This document shows positions 34,116 to 42,711 of a DNA stretch of 64,000 nt, piece by piece. Where the stretch lies: assembly GCA_963842955.1 (NCBI GenBank), contig CAWJIJ010000002.1:248001-312000 (forward strand), written 5' to 3'. Position numbers and translations under genes: made by a program. This DNA comes from JARFQW01 sp963842955 (GTDB lineage Bacteria > Pseudomonadota > Gammaproteobacteria > Steroidobacterales > XN24). A model generated the notes under the pieces. The model saw only the letters and a program-made list of their open reading frames with translations, had not been told where the DNA came from and did not search any database. Positions within the stretch are counted from its first letter, which is position 1. Each line of letters starts with the position of its first letter.

Positions 34116-34499
34116 CTATTTGTCAGCCCAGGTCGCCATCTTCTTGTAGGTGTAGTCTGGCTCGGCGTTGATCAGCAACTCGTCGACGAGTTTGGCGAAT
34201 TCCGGATCGACTATTCCTCAGCCGATTTCGCCCCACCACGTTCGACCAAGGTCTGTTGAATGATTGATAAGGATCACATGGCGATAGGCCAGCCAAGTTT
34301 CTTCGTCCAATAGTCCATTGATGTACTGAAAGTATTCAAATTCTCGATTCCGCAGGTCGAGAGCAAACATGAAACTCAAGCGCAACTGGTCCTCTGCCGA
34401 CATCTCCGATCCAGCGACATATTTCGCGAACACATCTGCATTCTGAAAGTTTGCAGCCAGAGAGGTTACATCGCTCGCGACAAGCGGCCTGTTAAGGAA
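34116..34499 (-). pseudogene. Remnant of an unidentified protein gene with internal stop
   Basis: The frame reads FLNRPLVASDVTSLAANFQN, VFAKYVAGSEMSAEDQLRLS and FEYFQYINGLLDEETWLAYR, then TGA at 34218-34220, and continues in the same frame as GIVDPEFAKLVDELLINAEP to TAG at 34116. A TGA also lies at 34500-34502. The amphipathic, Phe/Tyr-rich sequence looks like a once-real C-terminal domain, but I do not recognise the family. Between 34500 and tatC (289 bases) and between 33887 and 34115 no intact gene is seen. The region has the look of eroding DNA. Confidence 0.55.
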
Positions 34500-34788
34500 T
34501 CAGCTGGTCTCTGAGCGGGGGTTTGTCGAATTGCGTGACCAGGCAGAGTTACTTTGCGAAACCCTCGGTGACATGGCGCAGCGATCCTGCAGTCCGTCGT
34601 CAACAGACCACACGTAATCCCGGAATGCACTGAGTACCGCTACTGCTTCGGGTCGGAAGCCTGCGCGGCTTTAAGGCTGCCCGTTCCCTATCCGCGGGCC
34701 CTCGGGGCCAGCGGGAACATGCGTGCAAGTCGAGGTTCTCTCACAGAACCGCCCGACTCGTTCCGGAGCGCAGCGGCGATTCCGCGCC

Positions 34789-35562
34789 CTACCCTTCCGC
34801 CTGTTGTTCTTCCACCTGCTTTGAGTCCGGTACGAGGATACGGGCCATGACGATGCCGGCCTCGTAGAGGATGTAGACAGGCACGGCCAGCAGGGTCTGG
34901 GAAATAATGTCCGGCGGGGTCAGCAGCATGCCGAGCACAAACGCCCCGATGAGGACATAGGCGCGCTTCTTCCCCAGCGCCTCCGGTGTCGTGATGCCGG
35001 CCCAGACAACGAGTACGGTCGCTATGGGTACTTCGAAGGCCATCCCGAAGGCGAAGAACAGCGCGATAACGAAATTCAGATAGGAGTTGATGTCCGTCAT
35101 CACCTCCACGCCTTCGGGTGCAACGGCGGTGAAGAAGCCGAACATCAGCGGGAAGACGACAAAATAGGCAAACGCCACACCGGCGTAAAACAGGATGATG
35201 CTGGAGATCAGCATCGGAATCGCAAAGCGCTTTTCCTGCTGGTAGAGACCCGGCGCAATAAATGCCCAGGCCTGGTAGAGCACCCAGGGCATGGCCAGGA
35301 AGATAGCCCCGACCATCGCCATTTTGAAAGGCGTCAGGAACGGCGAGGCCACCTGCGTGGCAATCATGCTCGTGCCTTCCGGCAGTTTGGCCATCAGGGG
35401 CTCGGCCACCAGCGTGAACAGCTGGTTGGCAAATGGCGCCATGGCGATAAACAGCACGACGATGACCGCCACCGTGCGCAGGAGGCGGGTCCGCAATTCG
35501 ATCAGGTGAGAAAGCAGGGGGGCTTCGCCGCCCAGTTCCTCAGGCTGTTCCTCGGCGCTCAT
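34789..35562 (-). CDS. tatC: Sec-independent protein translocase TatC
   Basis: The protein has 257 residues and six membrane helices. It starts with the usual cytoplasmic segment PLLSHLIELRTRLLRTVAVI (the signal-peptide-binding region), and contains FKMAMVGAIFLAMPWVLYQA, FPLMFGFFTAVAPEGVEVMT and AFVLGMLLTPPDIISQTLLA. TatC recognises twin-arginine signals and recruits TatA. It overlaps tatB by 23 bases. Nearby candidate substrates are the amidase at 27372 and the TRAP receptor at 36999. Confidence 0.97.
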   Translation of the reverse strand: MSAEEQPEELGGEAPLLSHLIELRTRLLRTVAVIVVLFIAMAPFANQLFTLVAEPLMAKLPEGTSMIATQVASPFLTPFKMAMVGAIFLAMPWVLYQAWAFIAPGLYQQEKRFAIPMLISSIILFYAGVAFAYFVVFPLMFGFFTAVAPEGVEVMTDINSYLNFVIALFFAFGMAFEVPIATVLVVWAGITTPEALGKKRAYVLIGAFVLGMLLTPPDIISQTLLAVPVYILYEAGIVMARILVPDSKQVEEQQAEG

Positions 35563-35926
35563 CCTTCGGGTCTGCGCTCTCTACGGAAGGCGTGGTGGGT
35601 GGGGCCGAAGCCCCGCTTTGGCCGCTGCTCGAGGCGTCCGATTCCGAAGCCGTGCCCTCCTCCGGGTCGACTGCCGTCTTCGATGCGGATGCTGCCGCTT
35701 GCGCCGCCGGTTTTGCGGCGGTTTTCGCGGCCGGTTGTTGTGGCGTGGCCGCCATGTCGGCCTCCAGTTCGCGCTCGATCTGCACTCGAAGGCTCCGGGC
35801 CATGTAGCGGGCCTTGCCCGCCCAGGCGCCGACTTTGTTCACCACGCCGGGCAGGCGCTTGGGTCCCAGCACCAGCAGTGCCAGAACCATGATGAACAGG
35901 ATCTCCCAGAAGCCGACGTCGAACAC
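35540..35926 (-). CDS. tatB: Twin-arginine translocase subunit TatB
   Basis: The protein has 128 residues: MFDVGFWEILFIMVLALLVL is the membrane helix, GPKRLPG is the hinge and the amphipathic helix continues KARYMARSLRVQIERELEAD. The Glu in the membrane helix and the GPKRLP motif identify TatB over TatA. The long Ala/Ser/Pro-rich C-terminal tail is typical. It starts 6 bases after tatA. Confidence 0.95.
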   Translation of the reverse strand: MFDVGFWEILFIMVLALLVLGPKRLPGVVNKVGAWAGKARYMARSLRVQIERELEADMAATPQQPAAKTAAKPAAQAAASASKTAVDPEEGTASESDASSSGQSGASAPPTTPSVESADPKDERRGTA

Positions 35927-35932
35927 GCCGGG

Positions 35933-36181
35933 TCAGACCTTGTCGCGCTCGGCGCTCCTGGTTTCCTCGAAGGTGGCGTCGGGAGCTGTGTCGGGCTTCG
36001 CCGTTTCGTCGGCGATCTCCTTGCGGGCTTCGTCCTCGCCTTTCTCCATGGCGTCCCGAAAGCCCTTGACCGCACCGCCCAGGTCCTTGCCCACCGTACG
36101 CAGCTTCTTGGTGCCGAACACCAGAACCACGATCAGCAGAATGATCAGCAGCTGCCAGAGGCTGATACCGCCAAATCCCAT
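35933..36181 (-). CDS. tatA: Twin-arginine translocase subunit TatA
   Basis: The 82-residue protein has MGFGGISLWQLLIILLIVVL as the short membrane helix, then FGTKKLRTVGKDLGGAVKGF as the hinge and amphipathic helix, and an acidic tail. The FGTKKLR motif is diagnostic of TatA. It forms the pore-like oligomer for folded protein export and is first in tatABC. Confidence 0.96.
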   Translation of the reverse strand: MGFGGISLWQLLIILLIVVLVFGTKKLRTVGKDLGGAVKGFRDAMEKGEDEARKEIADETAKPDTAPDATFEETRSAERDKV

Positions 36182-36289
36182 TGCAAACTCCTCACCGGCC
36201 GCCGAACGGCCGAACCTGTTGATTAACGATGATACCGCGAATCCGGGCTCATGCTCGCGGCCTTTTTGTGCTCGCGAACCGCCAGGGCG

Positions 36290-36739
36290 TCATTCTGCGG
36301 GCGCGGCCCGCAACCAGAAGGTGACCGGACCGTCGTTTACCAGCTCGATCTGCATGTGGGCGCCAAAGCGTCCTGTGGCGACGACCGGGTGAATTTCCCG
36401 GGCCCGCTCCAGCAGGTAGTCAAACAGGCGCCGGCCCTCTTCCGGGGCCGCGGCCTTCGTAAACGATGCCCGCATGCCCTTGTTGGTGTCCGCCGCAAGG
36501 GTGAACTGGGAAACCAGCATCAGGGCTCCTCCGGTGTCGGTGAGGCACCGGTTCATGCGTCCGTCGGCATCCCCGAACACCCGGTAGCCCAGGATTCGCT
36601 GCAGCAGGCGGTCCGCCTGGGCGCGGGTATCCGCGCGTTCCACGGCCACGAGCGCCAGAATCCCGTCGCCGATCTGGCCAACGGTCGTGCCGTCCACCCG
36701 GACGATGGCGTGCTTTACCCGCTGAATCAATGTGATCAC
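36290..36739 (-). CDS. dtd: D-aminoacyl-tRNA deacylase
   Basis: The protein has about 149 residues and removes D-amino acids or Gly wrongly attached to tRNA. Visible motifs are ITLIQRVKHAIVRVDGTTVG, MLVSQFTLAADTNKG (the SQFTL motif) and the Gly-cisPro region NDGPVTFWL. The GTG at 36739 is set by the GGGAGG just upstream. The gene is upstream of tatA on the same strand, about 108 bases away. Confidence 0.95.
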   Translation of the reverse strand: MITLIQRVKHAIVRVDGTTVGQIGDGILALVAVERADTRAQADRLLQRILGYRVFGDADGRMNRCLTDTGGALMLVSQFTLAADTNKGMRASFTKAAAPEEGRRLFDYLLERAREIHPVVATGRFGAHMQIELVNDGPVTFWLRAAPAE

Positions 36740-36998
36740 GGTGCCTCCCGGAGGATATTCTAGCGGGGGAGGGGCTCGTGCGCACTCCACGATACGGCAG
36801 CTTGGCCAACGAATGGGCAGTATTAACGCTAAATTTAATTACAAAATTACCTTCCTGCTTCATTATTTTCCCACAAGTGGCGCATTTGAATCCCGCGGAC
36901 GCACGTTCAATCCCGCAACTCTTTGGATGAAGGCGCTGCATCTGCTATTAGTTACCGATCGGGCAGTCGCCCGGACGAAACGGGGAAGGGGGCGCCCC

Positions 36999-38099
36999 AT
37001 GAAGCGACGCGACATTCTGGCCGGCCTGGGCGCTGGCGCGGTGGCGGCCGGTCTTACGGCCTGCGCGCCGCCGGGCAGTGGCCCGGCTGCTAGCGGCGGA
37101 ACCGGCGAGGTTATTCGCTGGAAAATGGTCACCACGTGGCCGCCGGGTTTTCCGGGTCTGGGCACCGGCGCGGCGAACCTGGCAAAACTGATTGGCGAAC
37201 TATCCGGGGGTCGGCTCCAGGTTCAGGTATACGGGGCAGGCGAGCTCGTGCCGGCGTTCGAAGTCTTCGACGCGGTTTCCAGCGGAACGGCCGAAATGGG
37301 TCACGGCGCCGCCTACTACTGGAAGGGCAAGTCCGAGGCCGCCCAGTTTTTCGCCTCCGTGCCCTTCGGCATGAACGCACAAGAACTGAACGCCTGGTTT
37401 TATTACGGCGATGGGCTCGAACTATGGCGGGAGATCTATGAGCCGTTCGGCCTCATTCCGGCGCCCGCGGGCAATACCGGCGTGCAGATGGGCGGATGGT
37501 TCAACAAGGAGATCAACGGGCTCGGGGACCTGGACGGACTGAAGATGCGAATACCGGGCCTGGGGGGCGAGGTTCTGCGCCGGGCCGGCGGGACTCCCGT
37601 GAATCTGCCGGGCGGCGAAATCTTTACCGCGCTGCAGACCGGCAGCATCGACGCCACGGAGTGGGTCGGCCCCTACAACGACCTGGCGTTTGGTCTTCAC
37701 CAGGTCGCCCGGTACTACTACTACCCCGGATGGCACGAGCCCGGCACCTGCCTGGAGGCGATCTTCAACGCGGAGGCCTTCAATGCCCTGCCGGCGGACC
37801 TTCAGTCCATTTGTACCCATGCCTGCATGGTGGCGACGCAGTCCATGCTCTCGGAGTTCACCGCGCGTAACCAGCAGGCGCTGGAAACGCTGGTCAGCGA
37901 GCACGGCGTGGAGCTGAGACGCTTTCCCGACGAGGTGCTGGCTCGCCTGAAGGCCCTGAGCGACGAGATGCTCGACGAAATGGCGGCGGCTGATCCGATG
38001 GTCGCCAGGGTGCATGCGAATCAGAAGGCGTTCCGCCAGGGCGTGGCCTCCTGGCACCGGATTTCCGAGGAAGCGCTCTACCGCGCCCGCAGCATCTGA
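36999..38099 (+). CDS. TRAP transporter solute-binding protein (DctP/TakP-like)
   Basis: The protein has 366 residues. The N-terminus MKRRDILAGLGAGAVAAGLT combines a twin-arginine-like motif and a lipobox LTAC (Cys22). The mature domain resembles TakP-type receptors for 2-oxo acids: VTTWPPGFPGLGTGAANLAK, GLKMRIPGLGGEVLRRAGGT (the carboxylate-binding Arg), GSIDATEWVGPYNDLAFGL and YYPGWHEPGTCLEAIFN. The AT-rich gap upstream (about 36820-36870) may hold its promoter. The matching permeases lie at 40087-41986 on the other strand. Confidence 0.92.
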   Translation: MKRRDILAGLGAGAVAAGLTACAPPGSGPAASGGTGEVIRWKMVTTWPPGFPGLGTGAANLAKLIGELSGGRLQVQVYGAGELVPAFEVFDAVSSGTAEMGHGAAYYWKGKSEAAQFFASVPFGMNAQELNAWFYYGDGLELWREIYEPFGLIPAPAGNTGVQMGGWFNKEINGLGDLDGLKMRIPGLGGEVLRRAGGTPVNLPGGEIFTALQTGSIDATEWVGPYNDLAFGLHQVARYYYYPGWHEPGTCLEAIFNAEAFNALPADLQSICTHACMVATQSMLSEFTARNQQALETLVSEHGVELRRFPDEVLARLKALSDEMLDEMAAADPMVARVHANQKAFRQGVASWHRISEEALYRARSI

Positions 38100-38284
38100 C
38101 GGCTGGTCGCGATGCATTGGTCTCCGCCCGCCGGGGCCGGAGATCTCCCCCGGCGCTCCGTCTGCCGGACTGACCGCTATTCGCCAGACCCACTGGCGCC
38201 GTAAGAAAGGCTTCACCGCCCCGTCACTTCGCTTTCACGGGATCCATCCAGTGTGGCCGCGAAACAGCGACAGGGAATCGCCGC

Positions 38285-39097
38285 ATGGCCTTGTGCCGCA
38301 TGAAGCCGCTCCGGTACCGCACGGTCTTTATTTCCGACGTTCACCTCGGGTTCAAAGGTTGCCAGGCCGAGTTGTTGCTGGATTTTCTGCGCAGCGTCGA
38401 GTGCGAGAAGCTCTACCTGGTGGGCGACATCATCGATTGCTGGAGTCTCAGGAACGGCTTGTACTGGCCCCAGGCCCACAACAACGTGATTCGCACGATC
38501 CTGGGCAAGGCCAAGCACGACACGGAAGTGATCTATGTGCCCGGCAATCATGACGAACTGTTCCGAGATCACATCGGGCTGGTGTTCGGCAACCTGACCA
38601 TCCGCCAGCGCGACCTGCACACCACGGCCGACGGTCGGCGCCTGCTCGTCCTCCACGGTGACGAGTTCGACAACGTCGTGAAGATCAGCCCGCTGCTGGC
38701 CAGGGTCGGCGCCCGAGCCTACGGATTTCTGCTTCACGTCAACCGCTACGTCAACGCGGTTCGCTGTCGCCTGGGCTACGGGTACTGGTCGCTGGCGGCG
38801 TTCCTGAAGCACCGGGTAAAAAATGCCGTGCAGTACATCGGCAATTTCGAGCAGGCGGTCGCCCATGCGGCGCGGCGCGAAGGGCTGGACGGACTGGTCT
38901 GCGGGCATATTCACCGGCCCGAGGTCCGCGACGTCAATGGTGTTCTCTACTGCAATGACGGCGACTGGGTCGAAAGCTGCTCCGCCCTGGTGGAGCATTT
39001 CGACGGCCGTCTCGAGCTGCTGCACTGGGCGGAGTACAGGGCAGCTGTTACGAACCCCGAAACGGAGTCTGAAGCGGCGCTCGGCACCGCGGCATGA
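38285..39097 (+). CDS. LpxH-like UDP-2,3-diacylglucosamine diphosphatase family phosphoesterase
   Basis: The protein has about 270 residues with calcineurin-like motifs: TVFISDVHLGFKGCQAELLL (DxH), LVGDIIDCWSLRNG (GDxxD), YVPGNHDELFRDHIG (GNHD), LVLHGDEFDNV (HGD) and LVCGHIHRPEVRD (GHxH). LpxH-type enzymes cleave UDP-2,3-diacylglucosamine in lipid A synthesis, but this branch (NGLYWPQ, GYGYWSLAAFLKHRVK) is commonly found beside a glycosyltransferase and may act on another envelope lipid. The start could be ATG 38285 or the in-frame ATG five codons on. It overlaps the glycosyltransferase by 4 bases. Confidence 0.88.
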   Translation: MALCRMKPLRYRTVFISDVHLGFKGCQAELLLDFLRSVECEKLYLVGDIIDCWSLRNGLYWPQAHNNVIRTILGKAKHDTEVIYVPGNHDELFRDHIGLVFGNLTIRQRDLHTTADGRRLLVLHGDEFDNVVKISPLLARVGARAYGFLLHVNRYVNAVRCRLGYGYWSLAAFLKHRVKNAVQYIGNFEQAVAHAARREGLDGLVCGHIHRPEVRDVNGVLYCNDGDWVESCSALVEHFDGRLELLHWAEYRAAVTNPETESEAALGTAA

Positions 39098-40158
39098 GAA
39101 TCGCGCTGGCATCCGATGCCTGGATGCCCCAGACCAACGGCGTCGTCCGCACCCTCACGAACACCGTGCGTGTCCTGGAGGCTCTCGGTCACCGGGTTAC
39201 GGTGATCACCCCGGTCCTGTTCGACACTGTCCCGCTCCCTACCTATCCCGAAATCCGCCTGGCAATTCGGCCGGGTCCCCGCATCCGGCACCTTCTCGAC
39301 GCGACTGATCCGGACCGGGTTCATATCGCCACCGAGGGACCGATCGGCTGGGCTGCAAGGGCATGGTGCCTGCGGCGGGGCAGGGCGTTCACAACCTCGT
39401 TCCACACGCGCTTCCCCGAGTACGTGCGCATGCGGGTGCCGGTTCCGGAGCGCTGGACCTACCGGGCGCTGGCCGCGTTTCACGGACCGGCGACGCGCAC
39501 GCTGGTGCCGACGCGTTCCCAGCTCGAGGACCTGTCCGGGCGGGGATTCCGGAATCTGCGGGTGTGGGGCCGGGGCGTGAATGCCGACCTGTTCCGCCCC
39601 GGCCGCAGCGCGACGCTCGAAGGGCAACGGCCCATCCTGATGTACATGGGCCGGGTGGCGGTCGAGAAAAACATCGAGGCGTTTCTGCGCCTGAGCGTCG
39701 CGGGGACCCGGGTCGTCGTGGGCGACGGTCCGGCTCTGGATGGCCTGCGGGAGCAGTGGCCCGAGGTTCGATTTCTCGGCGCCCGCTACGGGGAAGACCT
39801 TGCGGCGACACTGGCGAACGCGGATGTGTTCGTTTTTCCCAGCCGCACGGACACCTTCGGCGTGGTGCTGCTCGAAGCGATGGCCTGCGGTGTCCCGGTG
39901 GCTGCCTATCCGGTCACCGGGCCCGTCGACGTCGTCGTCAACGGCGTTACGGGCGTGCTCGACAATGACCTGGATGCGGCGGTTCTCGGCGCGTTGAAGC
40001 TGGACGGACAGGTGTGCCGGGCGCATGCCCTCGGACGCTCATGGGATGCGGCGACTGAGCAGTTCCTCGACGCCCTCACGCCCGCGCTACCCGTAGATTC
40101 GTTCGGGCAGCCAGGTGGCCAGCTCGGGCCAGAGGCCGAGCAGCGCCAGCGCCAGTAG
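39094..40158 (+). CDS. GT4-family glycosyltransferase (MgtA/mannosyltransferase-like)
   Basis: The protein has 354 residues with a GT-B fold. The N-domain opens MRIALASDAWMPQTNGVVRT and contains FTTSFHTRFPEY; the C-domain contains MYMGRVAVEKNIEAFL and the nucleotide-sugar site FPSRTDTFGVVLLEAMACGV with the E-x7-E motif. It probably glycosylates a lipid such as diacylglycerol, in tandem with the phosphoesterase. The last 24 residues (PVDSFGQPGGQLGPEAEQR) overlap dctM antisense by 72 bases and look unlike the family end, so a lost stop or frameshift near 40085 is possible. Confidence 0.9.
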   Translation: MRIALASDAWMPQTNGVVRTLTNTVRVLEALGHRVTVITPVLFDTVPLPTYPEIRLAIRPGPRIRHLLDATDPDRVHIATEGPIGWAARAWCLRRGRAFTTSFHTRFPEYVRMRVPVPERWTYRALAAFHGPATRTLVPTRSQLEDLSGRGFRNLRVWGRGVNADLFRPGRSATLEGQRPILMYMGRVAVEKNIEAFLRLSVAGTRVVVGDGPALDGLREQWPEVRFLGARYGEDLAATLANADVFVFPSRTDTFGVVLLEAMACGVPVAAYPVTGPVDVVVNGVTGVLDNDLDAAVLGALKLDGQVCRAHALGRSWDAATEQFLDALTPALPVDSFGQPGGQLGPEAEQRQRQ

Positions 40159-41445
40159 CTGGATCACGACGAACGGCGCAACGCCCCGGTAGATATCCGA
40201 GGTCCTGACGGACTCCGGAGCAACACCGCGCAAGTAGAACAGGGCGAACCCGAATGGCGGTGTCAGGAACGAGGTTTGCAGGTTGATGGCGATCATCACG
40301 CCGAGCCAGACAGGGTCGATGCCCATGGCCAGAAGCACCGGGGCGACGATGGGCACGACCACGAACGTGATCTCGATAAAGTCGAGCACGAAACCCAGCA
40401 GGAACATGACGACCATCACCGCCACGACGGCGCCGAAGGTTCCCCCCGGCAGATCGGACAGGAAACCGCGAACGAGTCCGTCGCCGCCATAGCCCCGGAA
40501 TACGAGGGAGAACAGAGAGGCGCCGATGAGAATCATGAAGACCATGCTTGTCACCGTCGCAGTGCGTCCGGCAACGGCCCGCAGACAATCGATGTTCAGC
40601 TGTCCCCGCATTCCGGCAAGCAGCGTGGCTCCCATGGCGCCGACCCCGGCAGCCTCGGTGGGCGTGGCCAGCCCGCCGAGGATGGAACCCAGTACCGCGA
40701 GGATCAGTGCGAGCGGCGGCAGCAGGGCGCGCAGAAGTTGTGCTGCGCTGGCCGGCGACCCTTCGTCGTCGTGGGGGGGCATGTCGGACGGGCGCAGAAA
40801 AGCCAGGATGACCAGCCAGCCCAGGTAGAGTCCGACGAGCAGGAGACCCGGGAGGAGGGCGCCGGCAAACAGATCGCCCACCGATACCGTGTCCGGCGAG
40901 TAGATGCCCTGGCTGAGCTGGGCCTGTTGATAGGCAGAGGACAGGACATCTCCGAGCAGCACCAGCACGATGGAAGGCGGAATGATCTGCCCCAGGGTGC
41001 CGGCAGCGCAGATGGTGCCGGTCGTAATGCTCGGGGAATAGCCGCGCTTGAGCATCACGGGCAGCGACAGCAGGCCCATCGTGATGACCGTGGCGCCGAC
41101 GATGCCGGTGCTCGCCGCCAGCAGCATGCCCACGACGGTCACCGCCATGGCGAGGCCGCCGCGTACCCGGCCCATGAGCTGAGACAGCGTATCGAGCAAC
41201 TCCTCCGCCAGCCGGGAACGTTCCAGCATGACACCCATGAAGACAAACAGCGGGACCGCGACCAGGGTCTCGTTGGTCATCACCCCGAACAGGCGACTGG
41301 GCATGGCCGACAGGTAGTGGGAGTCGAACGCCCCCGTCAGCATCCCGCCGAGGGCAAAAAGCAGAGCGACGCCGGCCAGCGTAAACGCGACCGGGAATCC
41401 GGTCAGAAGGATCGCCACCACCGTCAGGAACATGACCAGCGCCAC
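40087..41445 (-). CDS. dctM: TRAP transporter large permease (DctM family)
   Basis: The protein has 452 residues and about 12-14 membrane helices. The start is LVMFLTVVAILLTGFPVAFT, and the family signature GVMLERSRLAEELLDTLSQL and ATVITMGLLSLPVMLKRGYS follow; IIPPSIVLVLLGDVL and LQTSFLTPPFGFALFYLRG are conserved DctM segments. It couples sodium to solute import. DctQ lies 13 bases upstream. The solute receptor at 36999 is the likely partner although it is separated and on the other strand. Confidence 0.92.
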   Translation of the reverse strand: MALVMFLTVVAILLTGFPVAFTLAGVALLFALGGMLTGAFDSHYLSAMPSRLFGVMTNETLVAVPLFVFMGVMLERSRLAEELLDTLSQLMGRVRGGLAMAVTVVGMLLAASTGIVGATVITMGLLSLPVMLKRGYSPSITTGTICAAGTLGQIIPPSIVLVLLGDVLSSAYQQAQLSQGIYSPDTVSVGDLFAGALLPGLLLVGLYLGWLVILAFLRPSDMPPHDDEGSPASAAQLLRALLPPLALILAVLGSILGGLATPTEAAGVGAMGATLLAGMRGQLNIDCLRAVAGRTATVTSMVFMILIGASLFSLVFRGYGGDGLVRGFLSDLPGGTFGAVVAVMVVMFLLGFVLDFIEITFVVVPIVAPVLLAMGIDPVWLGVMIAINLQTSFLTPPFGFALFYLRGVAPESVRTSDIYRGVAPFVVIQLLALALLGLWPELATWLPERIYG

Positions 41446-41458
41446 AGTGCGGGACGCC

Positions 41459-41986
41459 TTAGGCTTCCGGCGTGCCGGCGATCGGACGCAGGCTCAGCCA
41501 TGAACGGGCGGCGAGGGCCAGTCCCTGCAGAATCAGGAGAACGGGCATCACGAGGATCACGCCCTTCAACAGGAACAGGCCGGGCAGCCCGCCGGCCTCC
41601 CGGCTCGCCTCGCCAATGCGCCAGGATGTCGAAACGTAGCCGTATGAAGAAACGAGGAGGAAAATGCAGAAGGGAATCAGCAGCAGGAAGACGCCGCCGA
41701 TATCCACCATGGCGCGGCGTCGAGCCGGCATGTCCCGGTAGAAAACGTCGACGCGGACCTGTTCGTCCAGGGAAAGCGCCCAGGCCGCGGCCAGCATGAA
41801 GACCAGGCTGTGCATCCAGGTCACGGTCTCCTGGAGCCAGATCCAGCCGGCGTCGAAGAAATACCGGGCCACGACGACCACGCAGGTCACGACCACCATG
41901 GCCACGGTGAGCCAGCTCGCGGTCCGGCCGATGCCCTCGTTGAGCCGATCGACGCGGTCGGCAAAACGTTCCAGGCCGGTGGTCAC
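41459..41986 (-). CDS. dctQ: TRAP transporter small permease (DctQ family)
   Basis: The protein has 175 residues and four membrane helices: ASWLTVAMVVVTCVVVVARY, TWMHSLVFMLAAAWALSLDE, GGVFLLLIPFCIFLLVSSYG and GLFLLKGVILVMPVLLILQG. The motif LQETVTWMHSLVFMLAAAWA followed by VRVDVFYRDM is the DctQ hallmark. Its ATG overlaps the LOG gene stop (ATGA), so it is coupled with the genes upstream. Confidence 0.92.
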   Translation of the reverse strand: MTTGLERFADRVDRLNEGIGRTASWLTVAMVVVTCVVVVARYFFDAGWIWLQETVTWMHSLVFMLAAAWALSLDEQVRVDVFYRDMPARRRAMVDIGGVFLLLIPFCIFLLVSSYGYVSTSWRIGEASREAGGLPGLFLLKGVILVMPVLLILQGLALAARSWLSLRPIAGTPEA

Positions 41987-42711
41987 AGTTTCCGCATGAC
42001 CTTAGCTTCCTCCGGACTCGGCTCGAAGCCACGGGTTTCATAGTGGGAGAAGATCGCGTCGAGGACCTCGTCCGCGGTCTCGACCACCTGCACAATCTTC
42101 AGGTCCTGTTCGGAAATCGCGTCCCGGGCTACCAGCGTGTTGCGCAGCCAGTCGAGCAGACCCGACCAGAAAGGTTCGTGAACGAGCAGAATCGGAATTC
42201 GACGGGTCTTGCCGGTCTGGATGAGAGTCAGGATTTCCAGCAGCTCGTCCAGGGTTCCGAAGCCGCCGGGCATGACCACGTAAGCGGATGCATACCTGAC
42301 GAACATCACTTTGCGGGAGAAGAAATGCTGGTACTCCAGGGCCACGTCCTGGTAGGGATTCGGAACCTGCTCGCGGGGCAGGTGAATGTTCAGACCGACG
42401 CTGGGAGACTCGCCCTCGAACGCGCCCCGGCTGCCAGCCTCCATGATGCCCGGGCCGCCGCCGGTGACGACGGTGAAGCCGGCATCCGAGAGTCGGCGGG
42501 CGATGTCTCGCGCGAGCGCGTACAACGGATCGGTGGATGGTGTCCGCGCCGAGCCGAAAAAGGTCACTGACGGCTGCAGCGGCGCCAGCTCCTCGAACCC
42601 CTGAACGAACTCCGCCATGATCTGGAAGACTCGCCAGGATTCCTGGCTCGCGTTGTCCTCCCGGGGCCGCGGGGTTGTCCCGGGCCGGTTTTTGCGAGGC
42701 CTCGTGCTCAT
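41983..42711 (-). CDS. LOG-family (TIGR00730) nucleoside 5'-monophosphate phosphoribohydrolase
   Basis: The protein has 242 residues with a Rossmann fold. The motif VVMPGGFGTLDELLEIL is the LOG PGGxGTxxE signature, preceded by FTVVTGGGPGIMEAGSRGAF. The N-terminal segment VTFFGSARTPSTDPLY is also typical. The family removes ribose 5-phosphate from cytokinin nucleotides or related AMP. In bacteria without plant hosts the role is likely nucleotide salvage. It is translationally coupled on both sides. Confidence 0.92.
   Translation of the reverse strand: MSTRPRKNRPGTTPRPREDNASQESWRVFQIMAEFVQGFEELAPLQPSVTFFGSARTPSTDPLYALARDIARRLSDAGFTVVTGGGPGIMEAGSRGAFEGESPSVGLNIHLPREQVPNPYQDVALEYQHFFSRKVMFVRYASAYVVMPGGFGTLDELLEILTLIQTGKTRRIPILLVHEPFWSGLLDWLRNTLVARDAISEQDLKIVQVVETADEVLDAIFSHYETRGFEPSPEEAKVMRKL

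Noticed and set aside
40276..41799. 507-residue plus-strand frame antisense to the TRAP permeases
   Set aside because: Its composition (His, Gln, Asp, Arg-rich) is the usual mirror image of membrane-protein genes.
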